The notes: a model not told the origin generated them from the letters alone. 64,000 nucleotides of DNA from Microbacterium nanhaiense (GCF_014646015.1 NZ_BMMQ01000001.1:1-64000), one strand, 5' to 3'; numbered from the stretch's first letter, positions 53,874-63,433 are shown. Translations and numbers: made by a program.

Positions 53874-54938
53874 GTGACCGAAACCCCGCGCTTCCACGCC
53901 CGCCCCGTCGCCGACCTGCACCGTCCGTACGCGGCGGCCGACGACCGCTACGAGGTCTTCGACCGGTACCGTCAGGTGGGCTCGTCGGGCCTGTTCCTGC
54001 CACCGATCTCGCTCGGCCTGTGGTGGAACTTCGGCGACAACATCCCGATGGACAATCAGCGCGCGCTCCTGCGTCACGCCTTCGACCGCGGCATCACGCA
54101 CTTCGACCTCGCGAACAACTACGGCCCGCCCTACGGTTCCGCCGAGAAGAACTTCGGCCGCATCTACCGCGAGGACTTCGCGCCGTACCGCAATGAACTC
54201 ATCATCTCATCGAAGGCCGGATACGACATGTGGCGCGGGCCCTACGGAGACTGGGCATCGCGCAAGTATCTGATCGCCAGCGCCGAGGCCTCGCTGTCGA
54301 GCATGAACCTCGACTACGTCGACATCTTCTACTCGCACCGACCCGACAAGGTGACGCCGATCGCCGAGACGATCGGCGCGCTCGACACGCTCGTGAAGCA
54401 GGGCAAGGCGCTGTACGTGGGGATCTCCTCCTACTCGGACGAGCAGACCCGCGAGGCGAAGAAGGTCGCCGATCAGCTCGGCACCCCGCTCGTCATCCAC
54501 CAGCCCTCCTACTCGATCATCAACCCGTGGATCGAGGACGGGCTCACGGATGCCCTCACGGACACGGGCATGGGCGCGATCGCCTTCGTTCCGCTCGCGC
54601 AGGGCGTGCTGACGAACAAGTACCTCGGCGACGGCGACGCGGAGCGCGCCCAGCAGCGCGGATCCCTCGGCGGCAAGCGCCTCACCGCCACGGCACGCGA
54701 GAACCTGCGCGCCCTCGACGAGGTCGCGTCGGGCCGCGGGCAGACGCTCGCGCAGATGGCCCTGCAGTGGGTGCTGCGCGAGAACGTCGTCGCCTCGGCG
54801 CTGATCGGCGCGAGCCGCCCGGCGCAGATCGACGAGAACGTGAAGGCCCTCGAGGGCCCCGCGTTCACGACCGAGGAGCTCGCGGCGATCGACCGGGCGG
54901 CGGCCGGCATCGGAACGGACTTCTGGGAGAAGGCATGA
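53874..54938 (+). CDS. Aldo/keto reductase (YghZ/L-glyceraldehyde-3-phosphate reductase-like)
   Basis: A 354-residue member of the AKR14-like/beta-subunit branch. [20 protein letters not shown] carries catalytic Asp and Tyr, [10 protein letters not shown] the Lys, and YSHRPD the His; [10 protein letters not shown] is typical of YghZ-type enzymes. It probably reduces methylglyoxal or glyceraldehyde phosphate. The GTG start follows a TAGCCT hexamer at 6 nt. It lies between rsmA and ispE and overlaps ispE by 4 nt (ATGA), so it has become part of this housekeeping cluster. Confidence 0.92.
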   Translation: MTETPRFHARPVADLHRPYAAADDRYEVFDRYRQVGSSGLFLPPISLGLWWNFGDNIPMDNQRALLRHAFDRGITHFDLANNYGPPYGSAEKNFGRIYREDFAPYRNELIISSKAGYDMWRGPYGDWASRKYLIASAEASLSSMNLDYVDIFYSHRPDKVTPIAETIGALDTLVKQGKALYVGISSYSDEQTREAKKVADQLGTPLVIHQPSYSIINPWIEDGLTDALTDTGMGAIAFVPLAQGVLTNKYLGDGDAERAQQRGSLGGKRLTATARENLRALDEVASGRGQTLAQMALQWVLRENVVASALIGASRPAQIDENVKALEGPAFTTEELAAIDRAAAGIGTDFWEKA

Positions 54939-55846
54939 GCCTCGTCGCTGACCTTCCCGGTGTGCGCGTCCGCGCGCCCGGGAAGATCAACGTGTTCCTC
55001 GCCGTCGGCGGGCGCCACGACGACGGTTATCACGAGCTGGCGACGGCCTTTCAGGCCGTGAGCCTCTACGAGGACGTGTACGCGACGCACGCCGACGACT
55101 TCACGATCACCGTGACCGGCACCGTCGACCTCACCGGCGTGCCGCAGGACGACTCGAACCTCGCGCTCAAGGCGGCGCGGCTTCTGGCGGCCGAGACGGG
55201 GTACCGCGGAGGCGTGCACCTCGACATCCGCAAGGAGGTGCCGGTGGCGGGCGGCATGGGCGGCGGATCCGCCGACGCCGCCGCCGCGCTCGTCGCGTGC
55301 GACGCGCTCTGGGGCACGGGGCTCGGATCCGCGCAGCTGCAGGCCCTCGGCGCGCGGCTCGGCGCCGACGTGCCGTTCTCGGTGATGGGTGGCACGGCGA
55401 TCGGCACCGGACGCGGGGACGCGCTGAACCCGGCGCTGGCGCGGGGCCGGTTCCACTGGGTGGTCGTGCCGAACGCCGACGGAATGTCGACGCCGCGCAC
55501 CTATGCCGAGCTGGACGAGGCGCGTGGTGACGCGGAGGTCCCGGATCCGGCCGTGCCCGTGGAGGTGCTGCAGGCGCTCCGATCGGGCGACGCCCGGCAG
55601 CTCGCGGAGGCGCTCCACAACGACCTCCAGGCCCCCGCGCTCCGCCTTCGGCCCGATCTCCGCGAGATCCTCGAGCTCGGCGAGGCACAGGGCGCCCTCG
55701 CGGGCATCGTGTCCGGATCGGGACCGACGATCGCGTTCCTCGTCGAGAATCGCGCAGACGGCACGGCCCTCGAATCGCGCATGGCGATGGCCGGTTACGA
55801 CGCCGTCTGCGTCTACGGCCCGGTGCACGGGGCACGGCTCGTCTGA
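54935..55846 (+). CDS. ispE: 4-diphosphocytidyl-2-C-methyl-D-erythritol kinase
   Basis: A 303-residue GHMP kinase of the MEP isoprenoid pathway, phosphorylating CDP-methylerythritol. Motif 1 is [24 protein letters not shown], the ATP loop [17 protein letters not shown] is near residue 105, and [11 protein letters not shown] near 265. The ATG overlaps the reductase stop; its own TGA shares a base with the next ATG (TGATG). Confidence 0.95.
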   Translation: MSLVADLPGVRVRAPGKINVFLAVGGRHDDGYHELATAFQAVSLYEDVYATHADDFTITVTGTVDLTGVPQDDSNLALKAARLLAAETGYRGGVHLDIRKEVPVAGGMGGGSADAAAALVACDALWGTGLGSAQLQALGARLGADVPFSVMGGTAIGTGRGDALNPALARGRFHWVVVPNADGMSTPRTYAELDEARGDAEVPDPAVPVEVLQALRSGDARQLAEALHNDLQAPALRLRPDLREILELGEAQGALAGIVSGSGPTIAFLVENRADGTALESRMAMAGYDAVCVYGPVHGARLV

Positions 55847-56595
55847 TGGACCTCAACAGCGACGTCGGCGAGTCCTTCGGCCCGTGGCCAATGGGCGACG
55901 ACGCCGCGATGCTCGAACATGTGACGAGCGCGAACATCGCCTGCGGTTTCCACGCCGGGGATCCGTCGGGCATCGCCCGGACGGCGCGAGCCGCGGTCGC
56001 GGCGGGAGCGGCGATCGGGGCACACGTCGGGTACCGCGACCTCGCGGGATTCGGGCGCCGCTTCGTCGACTGTTCGGAGACCGAGCTCGCCGATGATGTG
56101 GCCTATCAGATCGGCGCCCTGCAGGCCCTCGCACGTCGGGAGGACGGCGAGGTGCGCTACGTGAAACCGCACGGCGCGCTGTACAACGCGATCGTCAGCC
56201 ACGAGGCGCACGCGCGCGCCGTCGTCGACGCCGTCCGCTCGGTGGATCCGCGGCTCGCGCTCGTGCTTCTTCCCGGATCCGTCGCCGGCCGGTACGCGGA
56301 GCGGGCCGGGTTGCGTGTCGTGGGCGAAGCCTTCGCGGACCGCGCGTATACGCCCGAGGGCGAGCTGGTGTCGCGCCGTGCCCCGGGCGCCGTGCTTCAG
56401 GATCCGGCCGCGGTCGCCGGCCGCATGGTGCGGTTTGCGGAGACGGGCCTCGTCGACGCGATCGACGGCACGGCGCTCCGGGTCGATGCCGAGACGATCT
56501 GCCTGCACGGCGATACCCCGGGCGCGGTGGCGATGGCCGCCGCGGTGCGGGCGGCGCTCGACGACGCAGGGGTGGAGATCCGGAGCTTCGCATGA
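55846..56595 (+). CDS. pxpA: 5-oxoprolinase subunit A (LamB/YcsF)
   Basis: A 249-residue PxpA protein, one of three subunits that hydrolyse 5-oxoproline (pyroglutamate) to glutamate with [51 protein letters not shown] and VKPHGALYN are the family blocks. It starts with a one-base overlap on ispE. The stop is followed by a 9-codon ORF leading into the PxpBC gene. Confidence 0.94.
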   Translation: MDLNSDVGESFGPWPMGDDAAMLEHVTSANIACGFHAGDPSGIARTARAAVAAGAAIGAHVGYRDLAGFGRRFVDCSETELADDVAYQIGALQALARREDGEVRYVKPHGALYNAIVSHEAHARAVVDAVRSVDPRLALVLLPGSVAGRYAERAGLRVVGEAFADRAYTPEGELVSRRAPGAVLQDPAAVAGRMVRFAETGLVDAIDGTALRVDAETICLHGDTPGAVAMAAAVRAALDDAGVEIRSFA

Positions 56596-56621
56596 TCGCC
56601 GTCGCCGGGGTGCGCGGGTGA
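56592..56621 (+). other. Nine-codon ORF bridging pxpA and pxpBC
   Basis: ATG 56592 overlaps the pxpA TGA (ATGA), reads MIAVAGVRG, and its TGA (56619-56621) overlaps the GTG of the PxpBC gene (GTGA). Both joints copy the 4-nt overlap used throughout the window, so ribosomes might pass pxpA, mini-ORF, pxpBC by termination and restart. It could equally be chance. Confidence 0.4.
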
Positions 56622-58210
56622 GCGCCCGCGTGCGATGGGCGGGGGAGCGCGCCTTCCTCGTCGAGCTCGGGTCGCTCGAGGAGGCGATGGCGTTTCACGC
56701 ACGCGTGACGGCGGATCCGCTGGGACAGCGCGAGCAGATCGCGGCGGCCCGCACGGTGCTGTTGAGCTTCGCGACGGCGCACGGGGCCCGGCGCGCGGCG
56801 AACCGGGTGGCGGGCGTCGATCTCTCACCGCTGCCCGCCTCGGAGCGGCGCACGATCGAGATCGACGTCGTCTATGACGGCGACGATCTCGGCGTCGTGA
56901 CGGAGCTCACGGGACTCAGCCGGGAGGCGGTGGTGGCGGCGCATCAGGCGCGCGAGTGGACGGCCGCCTTCGGGGGCTTCGCGCCCGGCTTCGCGTATCT
57001 CGTCGGCGGCGACCCGCGATTGCGGGTTCCGCGGCGGGCGAGCCCCCGCACCGCGGTCCCGGCCGGATCCGTGGCGCTCGCGGCTGAGTTCTCGGCCGTG
57101 TACCCGCGCGCCTCGCCGGGAGGATGGCGGCTCATCGGACACACCGACGCCGCGCTGTGGGACCTGTCGCGCGAGGATCCCGCCCTGGTCGTCCCCGGCG
57201 ACGGCGTGCGGTTCCGTGCGGTGCGCGCCAGCGCGAGGGCGGCGGTTGCCGCGGAGCCGATCCGCCCGCGCCGCGTCCGCGATGCCGCTATCGAGGTCGC
57301 CCAGCCGGGCCTGCTCTCGCTCATCGAGGACCTGGGGCGGCACGGGCAGGGGGATCTCGGGGTGACGGCATCTGGCGCCGCCGATACGGCGTCGGCCCGG
57401 GCGGCCAATCGGCTCGTGGGCAACAGCCGACAAGCCGCGCTCATCGAGACGCTCGGCGGGCTCGTCCTGCGCGCCGCGACCGACGTGGTCGCCGCGGTGA
57501 CGGGCGCCGACGCGGCCGCGCGGATCCGGCGCGCCCCCGCAGCCGCGGACGGGCCGGCGCCGGACGAGCGCCCCGCGCCGCTCGGCGCGCCGTTCCTCCT
57601 CCGCGCGGGCGACGAGCTCGCGCTCGGCTATCCGGAGTCGGGGCTGCGATCCTATGTCGCCGTCCGCGGCGGCATTGCGGCGCCGCTCGTTCTCGGCAGT
57701 CGCTCGCGCGACGTGCTGGGCGGCGTCGGCCCGGATCCGCTCCGCGCGGGAGACGCGCTCGCGTTGGCCGGCGACGTCGCCGGGCCCGTGGCGGATCCGC
57801 TTCCCGCTCCGGTGCCCGCGGCCGAGCCCGCGACCCTGCGGATCCGTTTCGGCCCGCGCGACGACGCCTTCGATCCGGGGGAGCGCGCGCACCTCACTCG
57901 GACGACGTGGATCGTCGGGCCGGAGACCGACCGCGTCGGCGCGCGCCTCGCGCCGGTACCGGGGACACGGCCGCTGCGCGCCGCCGAGACGGAACTCGCG
58001 AGCGAGGGCGTCGTGACGGGCGCGCTCCAGGTGCCGCCGTCGGGGGAGCCGGTGCTGTTCGGCGCCGACCATCCGGTGACGGGCGGGTATCCCGTGATCG
58101 CGGTCGTGGTCGACGCGGATCTGCCACGCGCGGCGCAGCTCCGGCCGGGCGAACGGGTGAGATTCCTTGAGATCGACCCCGAATCTTCGAACAGGCTCAC
58201 GGTAGCCTAA
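56618..58210 (+). CDS. Fused 5-oxoprolinase subunits B and C (PxpB-PxpC)
   Basis: A 530-residue fusion. Residues about 1-205 are PxpB (KipI-like; AFGGFAPGFAYL, PRTAVPAGSVALAA, GGWRLIGHTDAALWD). Residues about 215-530 are PxpC (KipA-like; VAQPGLLSLIEDLGRHGQGDLGVTASGAAD in parts, SRSRDVLGGVG, FGADHPVTGGYPV). With PxpA it completes the ATP-dependent 5-oxoprolinase. The subunits are separate genes in many bacteria. GTG 56618 is chosen because it begins right before the PxpB fold and overlaps the mini-ORF stop; its ribosome site is weak. Confidence 0.9.
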   Translation: MSARVRWAGERAFLVELGSLEEAMAFHARVTADPLGQREQIAAARTVLLSFATAHGARRAANRVAGVDLSPLPASERRTIEIDVVYDGDDLGVVTELTGLSREAVVAAHQAREWTAAFGGFAPGFAYLVGGDPRLRVPRRASPRTAVPAGSVALAAEFSAVYPRASPGGWRLIGHTDAALWDLSREDPALVVPGDGVRFRAVRASARAAVAAEPIRPRRVRDAAIEVAQPGLLSLIEDLGRHGQGDLGVTASGAADTASARAANRLVGNSRQAALIETLGGLVLRAATDVVAAVTGADAAARIRRAPAAADGPAPDERPAPLGAPFLLRAGDELALGYPESGLRSYVAVRGGIAAPLVLGSRSRDVLGGVGPDPLRAGDALALAGDVAGPVADPLPAPVPAAEPATLRIRFGPRDDAFDPGERAHLTRTTWIVGPETDRVGARLAPVPGTRPLRAAETELASEGVVTGALQVPPSGEPVLFGADHPVTGGYPVIAVVVDADLPRAAQLRPGERVRFLEIDPESSNRLTVA

Positions 58211-58272
58211 GGATTTACTGCGGCTTGGCATGTCGCCGTGTAAACGTGCATCCCGACGAAGGAGCTCTTCTC

Positions 58273-59736
58273 GTGCATCCGACTCAACCCCGCCGCGGGT
58301 TCCGAGCGCTTGTCGCCGGATCCCTCGCGGCCTTCCTGCTGCTCGTCGGCGTCGCGCCCGCGTCGGCCGCCGATGAGCAGAGCGGCGTCGAGGGCCAGAC
58401 GTTCGTCATCGCCACCGACACGACGTTCGCGCCGTTCGAGATGTTCGAGGGCGGTGATATCACCGGTATCGACATGGACCTCCTGAACGCGATCGCCGAC
58501 AGCCAGGGTTTCGAGGTCGAGATCCAGTCGCTCGGCTTCCAGGCGGCGCTCTCGGCCGTGACGAGCGGTCAGGCCGACGGCGTCATCGCCGGCATGTCGA
58601 TCACCGACGAGCGCAAGGAGATCTTCGACTTCTCGGATCCCTACTTCGACTCCGGTGTGCAGATGGCGGTCGCCGCGACGGACACCACCACGACCGGCTA
58701 CGAGGCGCTCGAGGGCAAGACCGTCGTCGCCAAGAGCGGATCCGAGGGCCTCGCGGAGGCCGAGAAGCTCGCCGCCGAGTATGGCTTCACCGTCAAGGCG
58801 CTCGACCAGTCGGCGACGATGTACGAGTCGGTGAAGAACGGCTCGGCCGTCGCCGTCTTCGACGACTACCCCGTTCTCGCTTACGGAATCGCGCAGGGCA
58901 ACGGCCTGAAGGTCGTCACGGACAAGATCCCCGGCGGCCAGTACGGCTTCGCGGTCGCGAAGGGCCAGAACGCCGAACTTCTCGCCGCCTTCGACGAAGG
59001 CCTCGCCGAGCTCCGCGCCTCGGGCGAGTACGACGAGATCCTCGACACGTATCTCGCCGACCCGACCGCGAGCTCGAGCGCGGGCCTGAACTTCTTCGAG
59101 CTCGTCGTCGATTCGATGCCGGCGCTCGGCAAGGGCCTCTGGAACACCCTCCGGATCACGCTCGTCGCGTTCATCATCGCCCTCGTGCTCGGCATCGGCT
59201 TCGGCTTCATGAAGATCTCGACGTCGAAGATCCTGCGCGGCATCGCGAGCGTCTACGTTGCGGTGTTCCGCGGCACGCCCGTGCTGGTCTGGGCCTTCCT
59301 GTTCTACTTCGGCCTGCCGCAGCTGACGGGAGTGAAGGGCGACATCTTCTGGGCCGGCGTGGCCACGCTCGCCCTGAACGCCGGCGCATACCTGACGGAG
59401 ATCATCCGCGGCGGCCTGCGCGCCGTGGATCCCGGCCAGATGGAGGCGGCCCGTTCGCTCGGCCTGGGCTGGGGCAAGTCGATGCAGCGCGTGATCGTGC
59501 CGCAGGCGGTCAAGATCTCGACGCCCGCGATGATCAACCAGTTCGTCATCACGCTGAAGGACTCGTCGCTGCTGCTGACGATCGGCTTCGCCGAGCTCCT
59601 TTACCAGGCCCAGCAGATCTACTCGGTGAACTTCCGCACGACCGAGATGCTGATCATCGTCGGCATCATGTACTTCATCGTGATCACCATCCTCACGTGG
59701 ATCGCGAACACGATCGATAAGAAGGTGAACAAGTGA
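58273..59736 (+). CDS. Polar amino-acid ABC transporter: binding protein fused to permease
   Basis: A 487-residue fusion. A Sec signal peptide (about residues 1-32, ending PASA, no lipobox) leads into a family-3 binding domain (about 38-265: [52 protein letters not shown]). A permease of the HisM/GlnP type follows (about 280-487: [30 protein letters not shown] loop [19 protein letters not shown]). The ligand is probably glutamine or another polar amino acid. GTG 58273 has AAGGAG 9 nt upstream. The tethered binding domain makes a separate lipoprotein unnecessary. Confidence 0.92.
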   Translation: MHPTQPRRGFRALVAGSLAAFLLLVGVAPASAADEQSGVEGQTFVIATDTTFAPFEMFEGGDITGIDMDLLNAIADSQGFEVEIQSLGFQAALSAVTSGQADGVIAGMSITDERKEIFDFSDPYFDSGVQMAVAATDTTTTGYEALEGKTVVAKSGSEGLAEAEKLAAEYGFTVKALDQSATMYESVKNGSAVAVFDDYPVLAYGIAQGNGLKVVTDKIPGGQYGFAVAKGQNAELLAAFDEGLAELRASGEYDEILDTYLADPTASSSAGLNFFELVVDSMPALGKGLWNTLRITLVAFIIALVLGIGFGFMKISTSKILRGIASVYVAVFRGTPVLVWAFLFYFGLPQLTGVKGDIFWAGVATLALNAGAYLTEIIRGGLRAVDPGQMEAARSLGLGWGKSMQRVIVPQAVKISTPAMINQFVITLKDSSLLLTIGFAELLYQAQQIYSVNFRTTEMLIIVGIMYFIVITILTWIANTIDKKVNK

Positions 59737-60476
59737 GCGGCTCCCAGGAAACGGTGATCGAGGTCACGGGCCTCCGCAAGGCCTACGGATCCAATGAGGT
59801 CATCAAGGGCATCGATCTCTCGGTGCGCTCGGGCGAGGTCGTCTCGCTGATCGGACCCTCCGGATCCGGCAAGTCGACGATCCTTCGTTGCCTGAACCAG
59901 CTGGAGACGGCCACGGGCGGCACGATCATCGTCGACGGCTTCGATCTGACCGACAAGAAGGTCGACATCAACGAGGTGCGTCGTCACATCGGCATGGTGT
60001 TCCAGCACTTCAATCTGTTCCCGAACATGTCGGTGATCGAGAACATCATGCTCGCGCCCGTCGAGACGGGCAAGAAGAACAAGAGCGAGGCGCGCGCGCA
60101 GGCGCAGGCGCTGCTCGAACGCGTGGGCCTCGGGGACAAGGCCGACGCGCGCCCGGCGCAGCTGTCCGGCGGTCAGAAGCAGCGCGTCGCGATCGCCCGC
60201 GCGCTCGCGATGGAGCCGAACATCATGCTCTTTGATGAGGCGACCAGCGCGCTCGACCCGGAGATGGTGGGCGAGGTGCTCGAGGTCATTCGCGAGCTCG
60301 CCAAGAGCGGTATGACGATGGTGCTCGTCACACACGAGATGGGCTTCGCGCGCGAGGTGTGCGACCGCGTCGTGTTCCTCTCCGACGGCGTCATCTGCGA
60401 GGAGGGCGCCCCCGCGGACGTCTTCGGCAACCCGCAGCAGCCGCGCACGAAGGAGTTCCTCTCGAAGGTGCTCTGA
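59733..60476 (+). CDS. Polar amino-acid ABC transporter, ATP-binding protein
   Basis: A 247-residue GlnQ/HisP-type ATPase: Walker [10 protein letters not shown] near residue 42, [16 protein letters not shown] signature, Walker [15 protein letters not shown], switch VTHEMGFA. It energises import through the fused binding protein-permease. The GTG start overlaps that gene's stop by 4 nt (GTGA). A terminator follows. The sequence matches amino-acid rather than sugar importers ([20 protein letters not shown]). Confidence 0.95.
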   Translation: MSGSQETVIEVTGLRKAYGSNEVIKGIDLSVRSGEVVSLIGPSGSGKSTILRCLNQLETATGGTIIVDGFDLTDKKVDINEVRRHIGMVFQHFNLFPNMSVIENIMLAPVETGKKNKSEARAQAQALLERVGLGDKADARPAQLSGGQKQRVAIARALAMEPNIMLFDEATSALDPEMVGEVLEVIRELAKSGMTMVLVTHEMGFAREVCDRVVFLSDGVICEEGAPADVFGNPQQPRTKEFLSKVL

Positions 60477-60492
60477 GCTGTTCCGAGACGAG

Positions 60493-60527
60493 ACGGGCGC
60501 GCGCGGGGTCTTCCCGCACGCGCCCGT
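60493..60527. terminator. Bidirectional terminator hairpin
   Basis: ACGGGCGCGCGCGGG (60493-60507) pairs with CCCGCACGCGCCCGT (60513-60527), one mismatch, 5-nt loop, between the convergent ATPase and small-protein genes. Confidence 0.8.
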
Positions 60528-60533
60528 TTCCGT

Positions 60534-60710
60534 TCACTCCGAGGGGGCGTCGTCCGTGGGAATCGGGATCGCGACCGACGCGCCGCCGAGGCCGAGGATG
60601 TCGCTCGGCGGCGCCTCGCCGAGGAAGTCGGCGGGATCCTCATCGAGGGGCTCGCCCGGGATGGCCGCCCACTGGTTCTGGTCTTCGTTGCGCTGCTGAA
60701 AGAGGCCCAT
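60534..60710 (-). CDS. Small conserved acidic protein, unknown function
   Basis: A 58-residue ORF beginning MGLFQQRNEDQNQWAAIPGE and ending with Pro/Asp/Glu-rich sequence. The N-terminal MGLFQQR block is one I associate with small uncharacterised proteins of Microbacteriaceae; that is recollection, not a search. There is no membrane segment and no known motif. It is divergent from the COG0523 gene (52 bp apart) and shares that promoter region. Codon use (third-position G/C) supports it as coding. Confidence 0.6.
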   Translation of the reverse strand: MGLFQQRNEDQNQWAAIPGEPLDEDPADFLGEAPPSDILGLGGASVAIPIPTDDAPSE

Positions 60711-60728
60711 CCGTCTATTGTCCCGCGC

Positions 60729-60734
60729 TAGGGT
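60729..60734 (+). promoter_or_regulatory. -10 hexamer of the short COG0523 gene
   Basis: TAGGGT, with the expected start site about 7 nt downstream, inside the TGAGA-n5-TATCA box that follows. This gene has a real leader and AGGAGG ribosome site. Confidence 0.5.
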
Positions 60735-60736
60735 AA

Positions 60737-60751
60737 TGAGAAGGCCTATCA
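60737..60751. promoter_or_regulatory. Zur-like box 1
   Basis: TGAGAAGGCCTATCA has the 15-bp TGA-n9-TCA form of actinobacterial Zur sites and matches box 2 (63410-63424) at both ends (TGAGA...TATCA). It lies just after the -10, where a bound repressor would block transcription. Confidence 0.55.
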
Positions 60752-60762
60752 ATAGGAGGGGT

Positions 60763-61248
60763 ATGCGAATTCCCGTCGTGTCGATCACCGGCCATCTGGG
60801 CGCGGGGAAGACCACTCTCCTCAACCACCTCCTGCGCGCTCCGGGCGCGCGCATCGGCGTCGTCGTGAACGATTTCGGGGCGATCAACGTCGACGCCGCG
60901 CTCGTCGCGGGGCAGATCGACGAGGCGGCCGCCATCTCCGGCGGATGCGTCTGCTGTCTGCCCGACGCGGGCGGGCTCGACGAGGCGCTCGAGAAGCTCT
61001 CGGATCCGCGCCTGAGGCTCGACGCGATCATCATCGAGGCGAGCGGGGCGGCCGACCCGGTCGCCCTGTCGCGGCTCGTGCGGTCCAGCGGCGCGGAGCG
61101 GATCCGCTCGGGCGGCGTCATCGAGGTGATCGGCGTGGACCTCGGCGAGGTCGCCGCCCGCGACCGGTTGTCGGCGGTCGCGGTCGGCGCCGAGTCCGAC
61201 CCCGCGGGCCTGCGCCGGCTGCAGCGGTACCGGCGCCTCAGCGAATAG
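60763..61248 (+). CDS. Short COG0523 (CobW/ZigA-type) P-loop GTPase, C-terminally truncated
   Basis: A 161-residue G3E GTPase. It keeps Walker A GHLGAGKTT near residue 8, the NDFGAINVDA switch, the metal-binding SGGCVCC (about 60-66) and the ExSG Walker B in IIEASGAADP. It then ends shortly after, without the NKxD guanine motif or the CobW C-terminal domain; usual length is over 300. Members of this family are metal (often zinc) chaperones. AGGAGG precedes the ATG. It may be a shortened gene or a real minimal form. It pairs with a P-loop-less relative 2.7 kb away. Confidence 0.8.
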   Translation: MRIPVVSITGHLGAGKTTLLNHLLRAPGARIGVVVNDFGAINVDAALVAGQIDEAAAISGGCVCCLPDAGGLDEALEKLSDPRLRLDAIIIEASGAADPVALSRLVRSSGAERIRSGGVIEVIGVDLGEVAARDRLSAVAVGAESDPAGLRRLQRYRRLSE

Positions 61249-61256
61249 CCGCGGGG

Positions 61257-62174
61257 CTACGCCGCGAGGGCGTGCCTCGGCGCGCGTCTCCGCATGAGAT
61301 GCGTGAGCGCCGTGAGGTGGGGGAATTCGACGAGCATCCCGAGGATGATTGCGGCGTGAACGAGTGGCTGATCGGGCAGCGCGATCGTGGTCAGGGCGAG
61401 CATGAGCGGCGCGTTTCGCGCCGACGTTGTCATCGTCACGAGTACGTGCGCCGCGTGGTCGAGCCGGAATACCCGTGCGAGGCCCTCGCAGAGCGCGAAG
61501 GTCACAACGAAGAAGAGGAAGACGGCCAGGAGGACCCAGATGAAGGATCCGGGATCGGCGAGGATCGTCTGCACATTGCCCGCGAAGATCGCGACGATCA
61601 CGGCCGCGATGACGAATGGCACGGCGGCGTCGACCGCGTCGATCTCGAACCGCCGTAGGCGCCTCGGCATCAGCACCTGCGCGATGATGCCAAGGCCCGC
61701 GGGTACGAGGAACCACTGCACGAGGGTGGCTCCGGCGGTCTCCGGCATCCACGCGACGCTCTCACCGGCGAAGAGCATCATCCACATGGGATACATCAGC
61801 AGTTGGATGAGCATCTGCAACGGGATGAGAGCGGCGCCCGCGACGGTGTCGCCACCCGCGAGTCGGGTGAAGCCGAGAAACCAATCGGTGCATGGCGCGA
61901 GGCAGTAGATCAGCACGCCGAGCCGCAGGGCCTCGCTCGGGAGCGCGAGCGTGAGGGGAAGCGCGATGAGCGGGATTAGCAGGAAGTTCGTCGCGAGCGC
62001 GACGAGGATCGTGCGCGGTACGCGCCGGAGCGAGCGCAGCGAGCCGAGCCGCAACGTGAAGAAGATCGCGCCGACGAGCACGAGGATGAGCGGATCCGTC
62101 GGCAGCTCGATGCCTGTGACGCCGAGCAGGCTTCCCGTGAGAATGGCAACGGCGAAGAGAAGCGTGATCAGCAC
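61257..62174 (-). CDS. BASS/ACR3-like membrane transporter (bile acid:sodium symporter superfamily)
   Basis: A 305-residue protein with about ten hydrophobic segments. CLAPCTDWFLGFTRLAGGD, with Cys near residue 120, resembles the ACR3/arsenical-resistance branch; TSARNAPLMLALT is the second conserved block. The substrate is unknown: arsenite, an organic anion or a metal-linked compound. GTG 62174 has GGAG 5 nt upstream and overlaps the flavoprotein stop by 7 nt. It is last in a three-gene leftward operon starting with the L36 gene. Confidence 0.8.
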   Translation of the reverse strand: MLITLLFAVAILTGSLLGVTGIELPTDPLILVLVGAIFFTLRLGSLRSLRRVPRTILVALATNFLLIPLIALPLTLALPSEALRLGVLIYCLAPCTDWFLGFTRLAGGDTVAGAALIPLQMLIQLLMYPMWMMLFAGESVAWMPETAGATLVQWFLVPAGLGIIAQVLMPRRLRRFEIDAVDAAVPFVIAAVIVAIFAGNVQTILADPGSFIWVLLAVFLFFVVTFALCEGLARVFRLDHAAHVLVTMTTSARNAPLMLALTTIALPDQPLVHAAIILGMLVEFPHLTALTHLMRRRAPRHALAA

Positions 62175-63274
62175 GCGCACTCCACCCCGCAACACGAGAG
62201 GTCGTCGGTGAGCATACCGGCGTCGCGCCACGCCTCGAGGTTCGTTGTGTCTTTGCCCGCGCGCTCGCCAATGACACGCGCGACGTGTGCGAAGCGTTGG
62301 CGGAATTTGTAGACAAAGCAGAACTTGAGGCCGCCATGCCGCATCGCGGGCCCCGCGAGGAACAGTCCGGGCGCGATCGTCGACTGATCATCGTCGTCGA
62401 GCTGCGGCCACCCATCTGGGCGGGCATCGAAGAGGTGCGCGACGGGGCCGAGCCCCGGGCCGTACCCCGTCGCGGCGATGGGTCGCGAGTCGGCGCGCAG
62501 CTTGGTGCCGTTCGACAGGCCAACGGCCCACCCGGATCCGTCGCGCTTGATTGCGGTCGCGTTCGCGCCGATGAGTGCGAGGCGGCCCGTTGCGAGAGCC
62601 TCCTTCAATCGGATCCGCGAGCGTGGCGCGAGTCGGAACGACGGATCGGATCCGCGACCCGCGTCCCAGGGCGTGGATCCGTCGACGACCGTCACGCACG
62701 CACCTGCGATCACGTGATGGCACGCGATGTCGACGCCGGATTCGTAGCCGCCGATGACGACGACGTGCCCAGTGCGTGGCTCCCAGGCGGCCTTCGAGCC
62801 GGCCGGATCCGCGAACGCGGCGCCCGCGATCTTCGGGGGCCGCGGATCCGAGAACTCGCCGCCGGCCCAGACGAGTGAGTGCGCGGTGACGGGGCCGCGC
62901 GGGCTCTCGACGCGGAAGCCCTCGTCGACGCGGGTGACGGCCGTGACCTCGGCCCCATCGAGGATCGGGAGCGAGAAATGTCCGACGACACCGCGCAGAT
63001 ACGAGGCGTATTGCGCCCCGGTCGGGTAATCGACTCCCAGGCCGAAAGCGGGGGACGTCTCGAAGTGCACGGCGTTGAGATCGGTCGCGCCGAAGCCGTT
63101 GCCCGTGAAGGACGGAGTCAGAAAAGTTTGCTCCTCCGGCCAGTCGAGGAACGTCTGGCCGACGCTCCCGCGCTCCATGATGCCGAAGTGCAGGTCGTCG
63201 ACGGCGCCGAGCGCAAGGCCCGTGCCGACACCGGCCGGGCCCGCCCCGACGACGAGCGCGTCGAGGACGGTCAA
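62168..63274 (-). CDS. CzcO-like FAD/NAD(P)-binding flavoprotein with cysteine-rich tail
   Basis: A 368-residue flavoprotein. The N-terminal FAD motif is [15 protein letters not shown]; the second Rossmann motif [13 protein letters not shown] is near residue 175; [10 protein letters not shown] is the ATG motif. It resembles CzcO/ArsO-type monooxygenases. The protein ends in CCGVECAC, four Cys in eight residues, a likely metal-binding tail. The start is a TTG at 63274 overlapping the L36 stop by 4 nt (TTGA). Its role in metal stress is suggested by context only. Confidence 0.8.
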   Translation of the reverse strand: MTVLDALVVGAGPAGVGTGLALGAVDDLHFGIMERGSVGQTFLDWPEEQTFLTPSFTGNGFGATDLNAVHFETSPAFGLGVDYPTGAQYASYLRGVVGHFSLPILDGAEVTAVTRVDEGFRVESPRGPVTAHSLVWAGGEFSDPRPPKIAGAAFADPAGSKAAWEPRTGHVVVIGGYESGVDIACHHVIAGACVTVVDGSTPWDAGRGSDPSFRLAPRSRIRLKEALATGRLALIGANATAIKRDGSGWAVGLSNGTKLRADSRPIAATGYGPGLGPVAHLFDARPDGWPQLDDDDQSTIAPGLFLAGPAMRHGGLKFCFVYKFRQRFAHVARVIGERAGKDTTNLEAWRDAGMLTDDLSCCGVECAC

Positions 63275-63393
63275 CCCTGGCGCCCCTTAAACCGCGGATT
63301 GAGCTTGTTGATGACGTAGGTCTTGCCGCGACGGCGCACGACCTGCGCACCGGGCTGCTTCTTGAGTGACTTGAGCGAGGCGCGTACCTTCAT
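63271..63393 (-). CDS. rpmJ: 50S ribosomal protein L36, zinc-free (C-minus) form
   Basis: A 40-residue L36: [20 protein letters not shown] and then [20 protein letters not shown]. It lacks the CxxC...C..H zinc ribbon of the standard L36, so it is the zinc-independent paralogue made when zinc is scarce. AGGAGG precedes the ATG at 63393. It is the first gene of the leftward operon and lies 76 bp from a divergent COG0523-like gene, with a Zur-like box between. Confidence 0.95.
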   Translation of the reverse strand: MKVRASLKSLKKQPGAQVVRRRGKTYVINKLNPRFKGRQG

Positions 63394-63409
63394 GTGGATT
63401 CCTCCTTAT

Positions 63410-63424
63410 TGAGATTGGTTATCA
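63410..63424. promoter_or_regulatory. Zur-like box 2
   Basis: TGAGATTGGTTATCA matches TGAAAATGATTTTCA-type Zur sites at 11 of 15 positions and shares TGAGA...TATCA with box 1. It overlaps the start site of rpmJ and lies between -35 and -10 of the divergent gene. Confidence 0.65.
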
Positions 63425-63426
63425 TC

Positions 63427-63433
63427 TACACTA
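63427..63433. promoter_or_regulatory. Bidirectional -10 sequence
   Basis: TACACTA reads as TACACT on the plus strand (63427-63432, for the COG0523-like gene) and TAGTGT on the minus strand (63428-63433, for rpmJ), so two promoters share five base pairs. Confidence 0.5.

Noticed and set aside
60713..60763. Riboswitch before the COG0523 gene
   Set aside because: The leader after the TAGGGT hexamer is only about 20-30 nt, too short for an aptamer. The 15-bp dyad is explained better as a repressor site.
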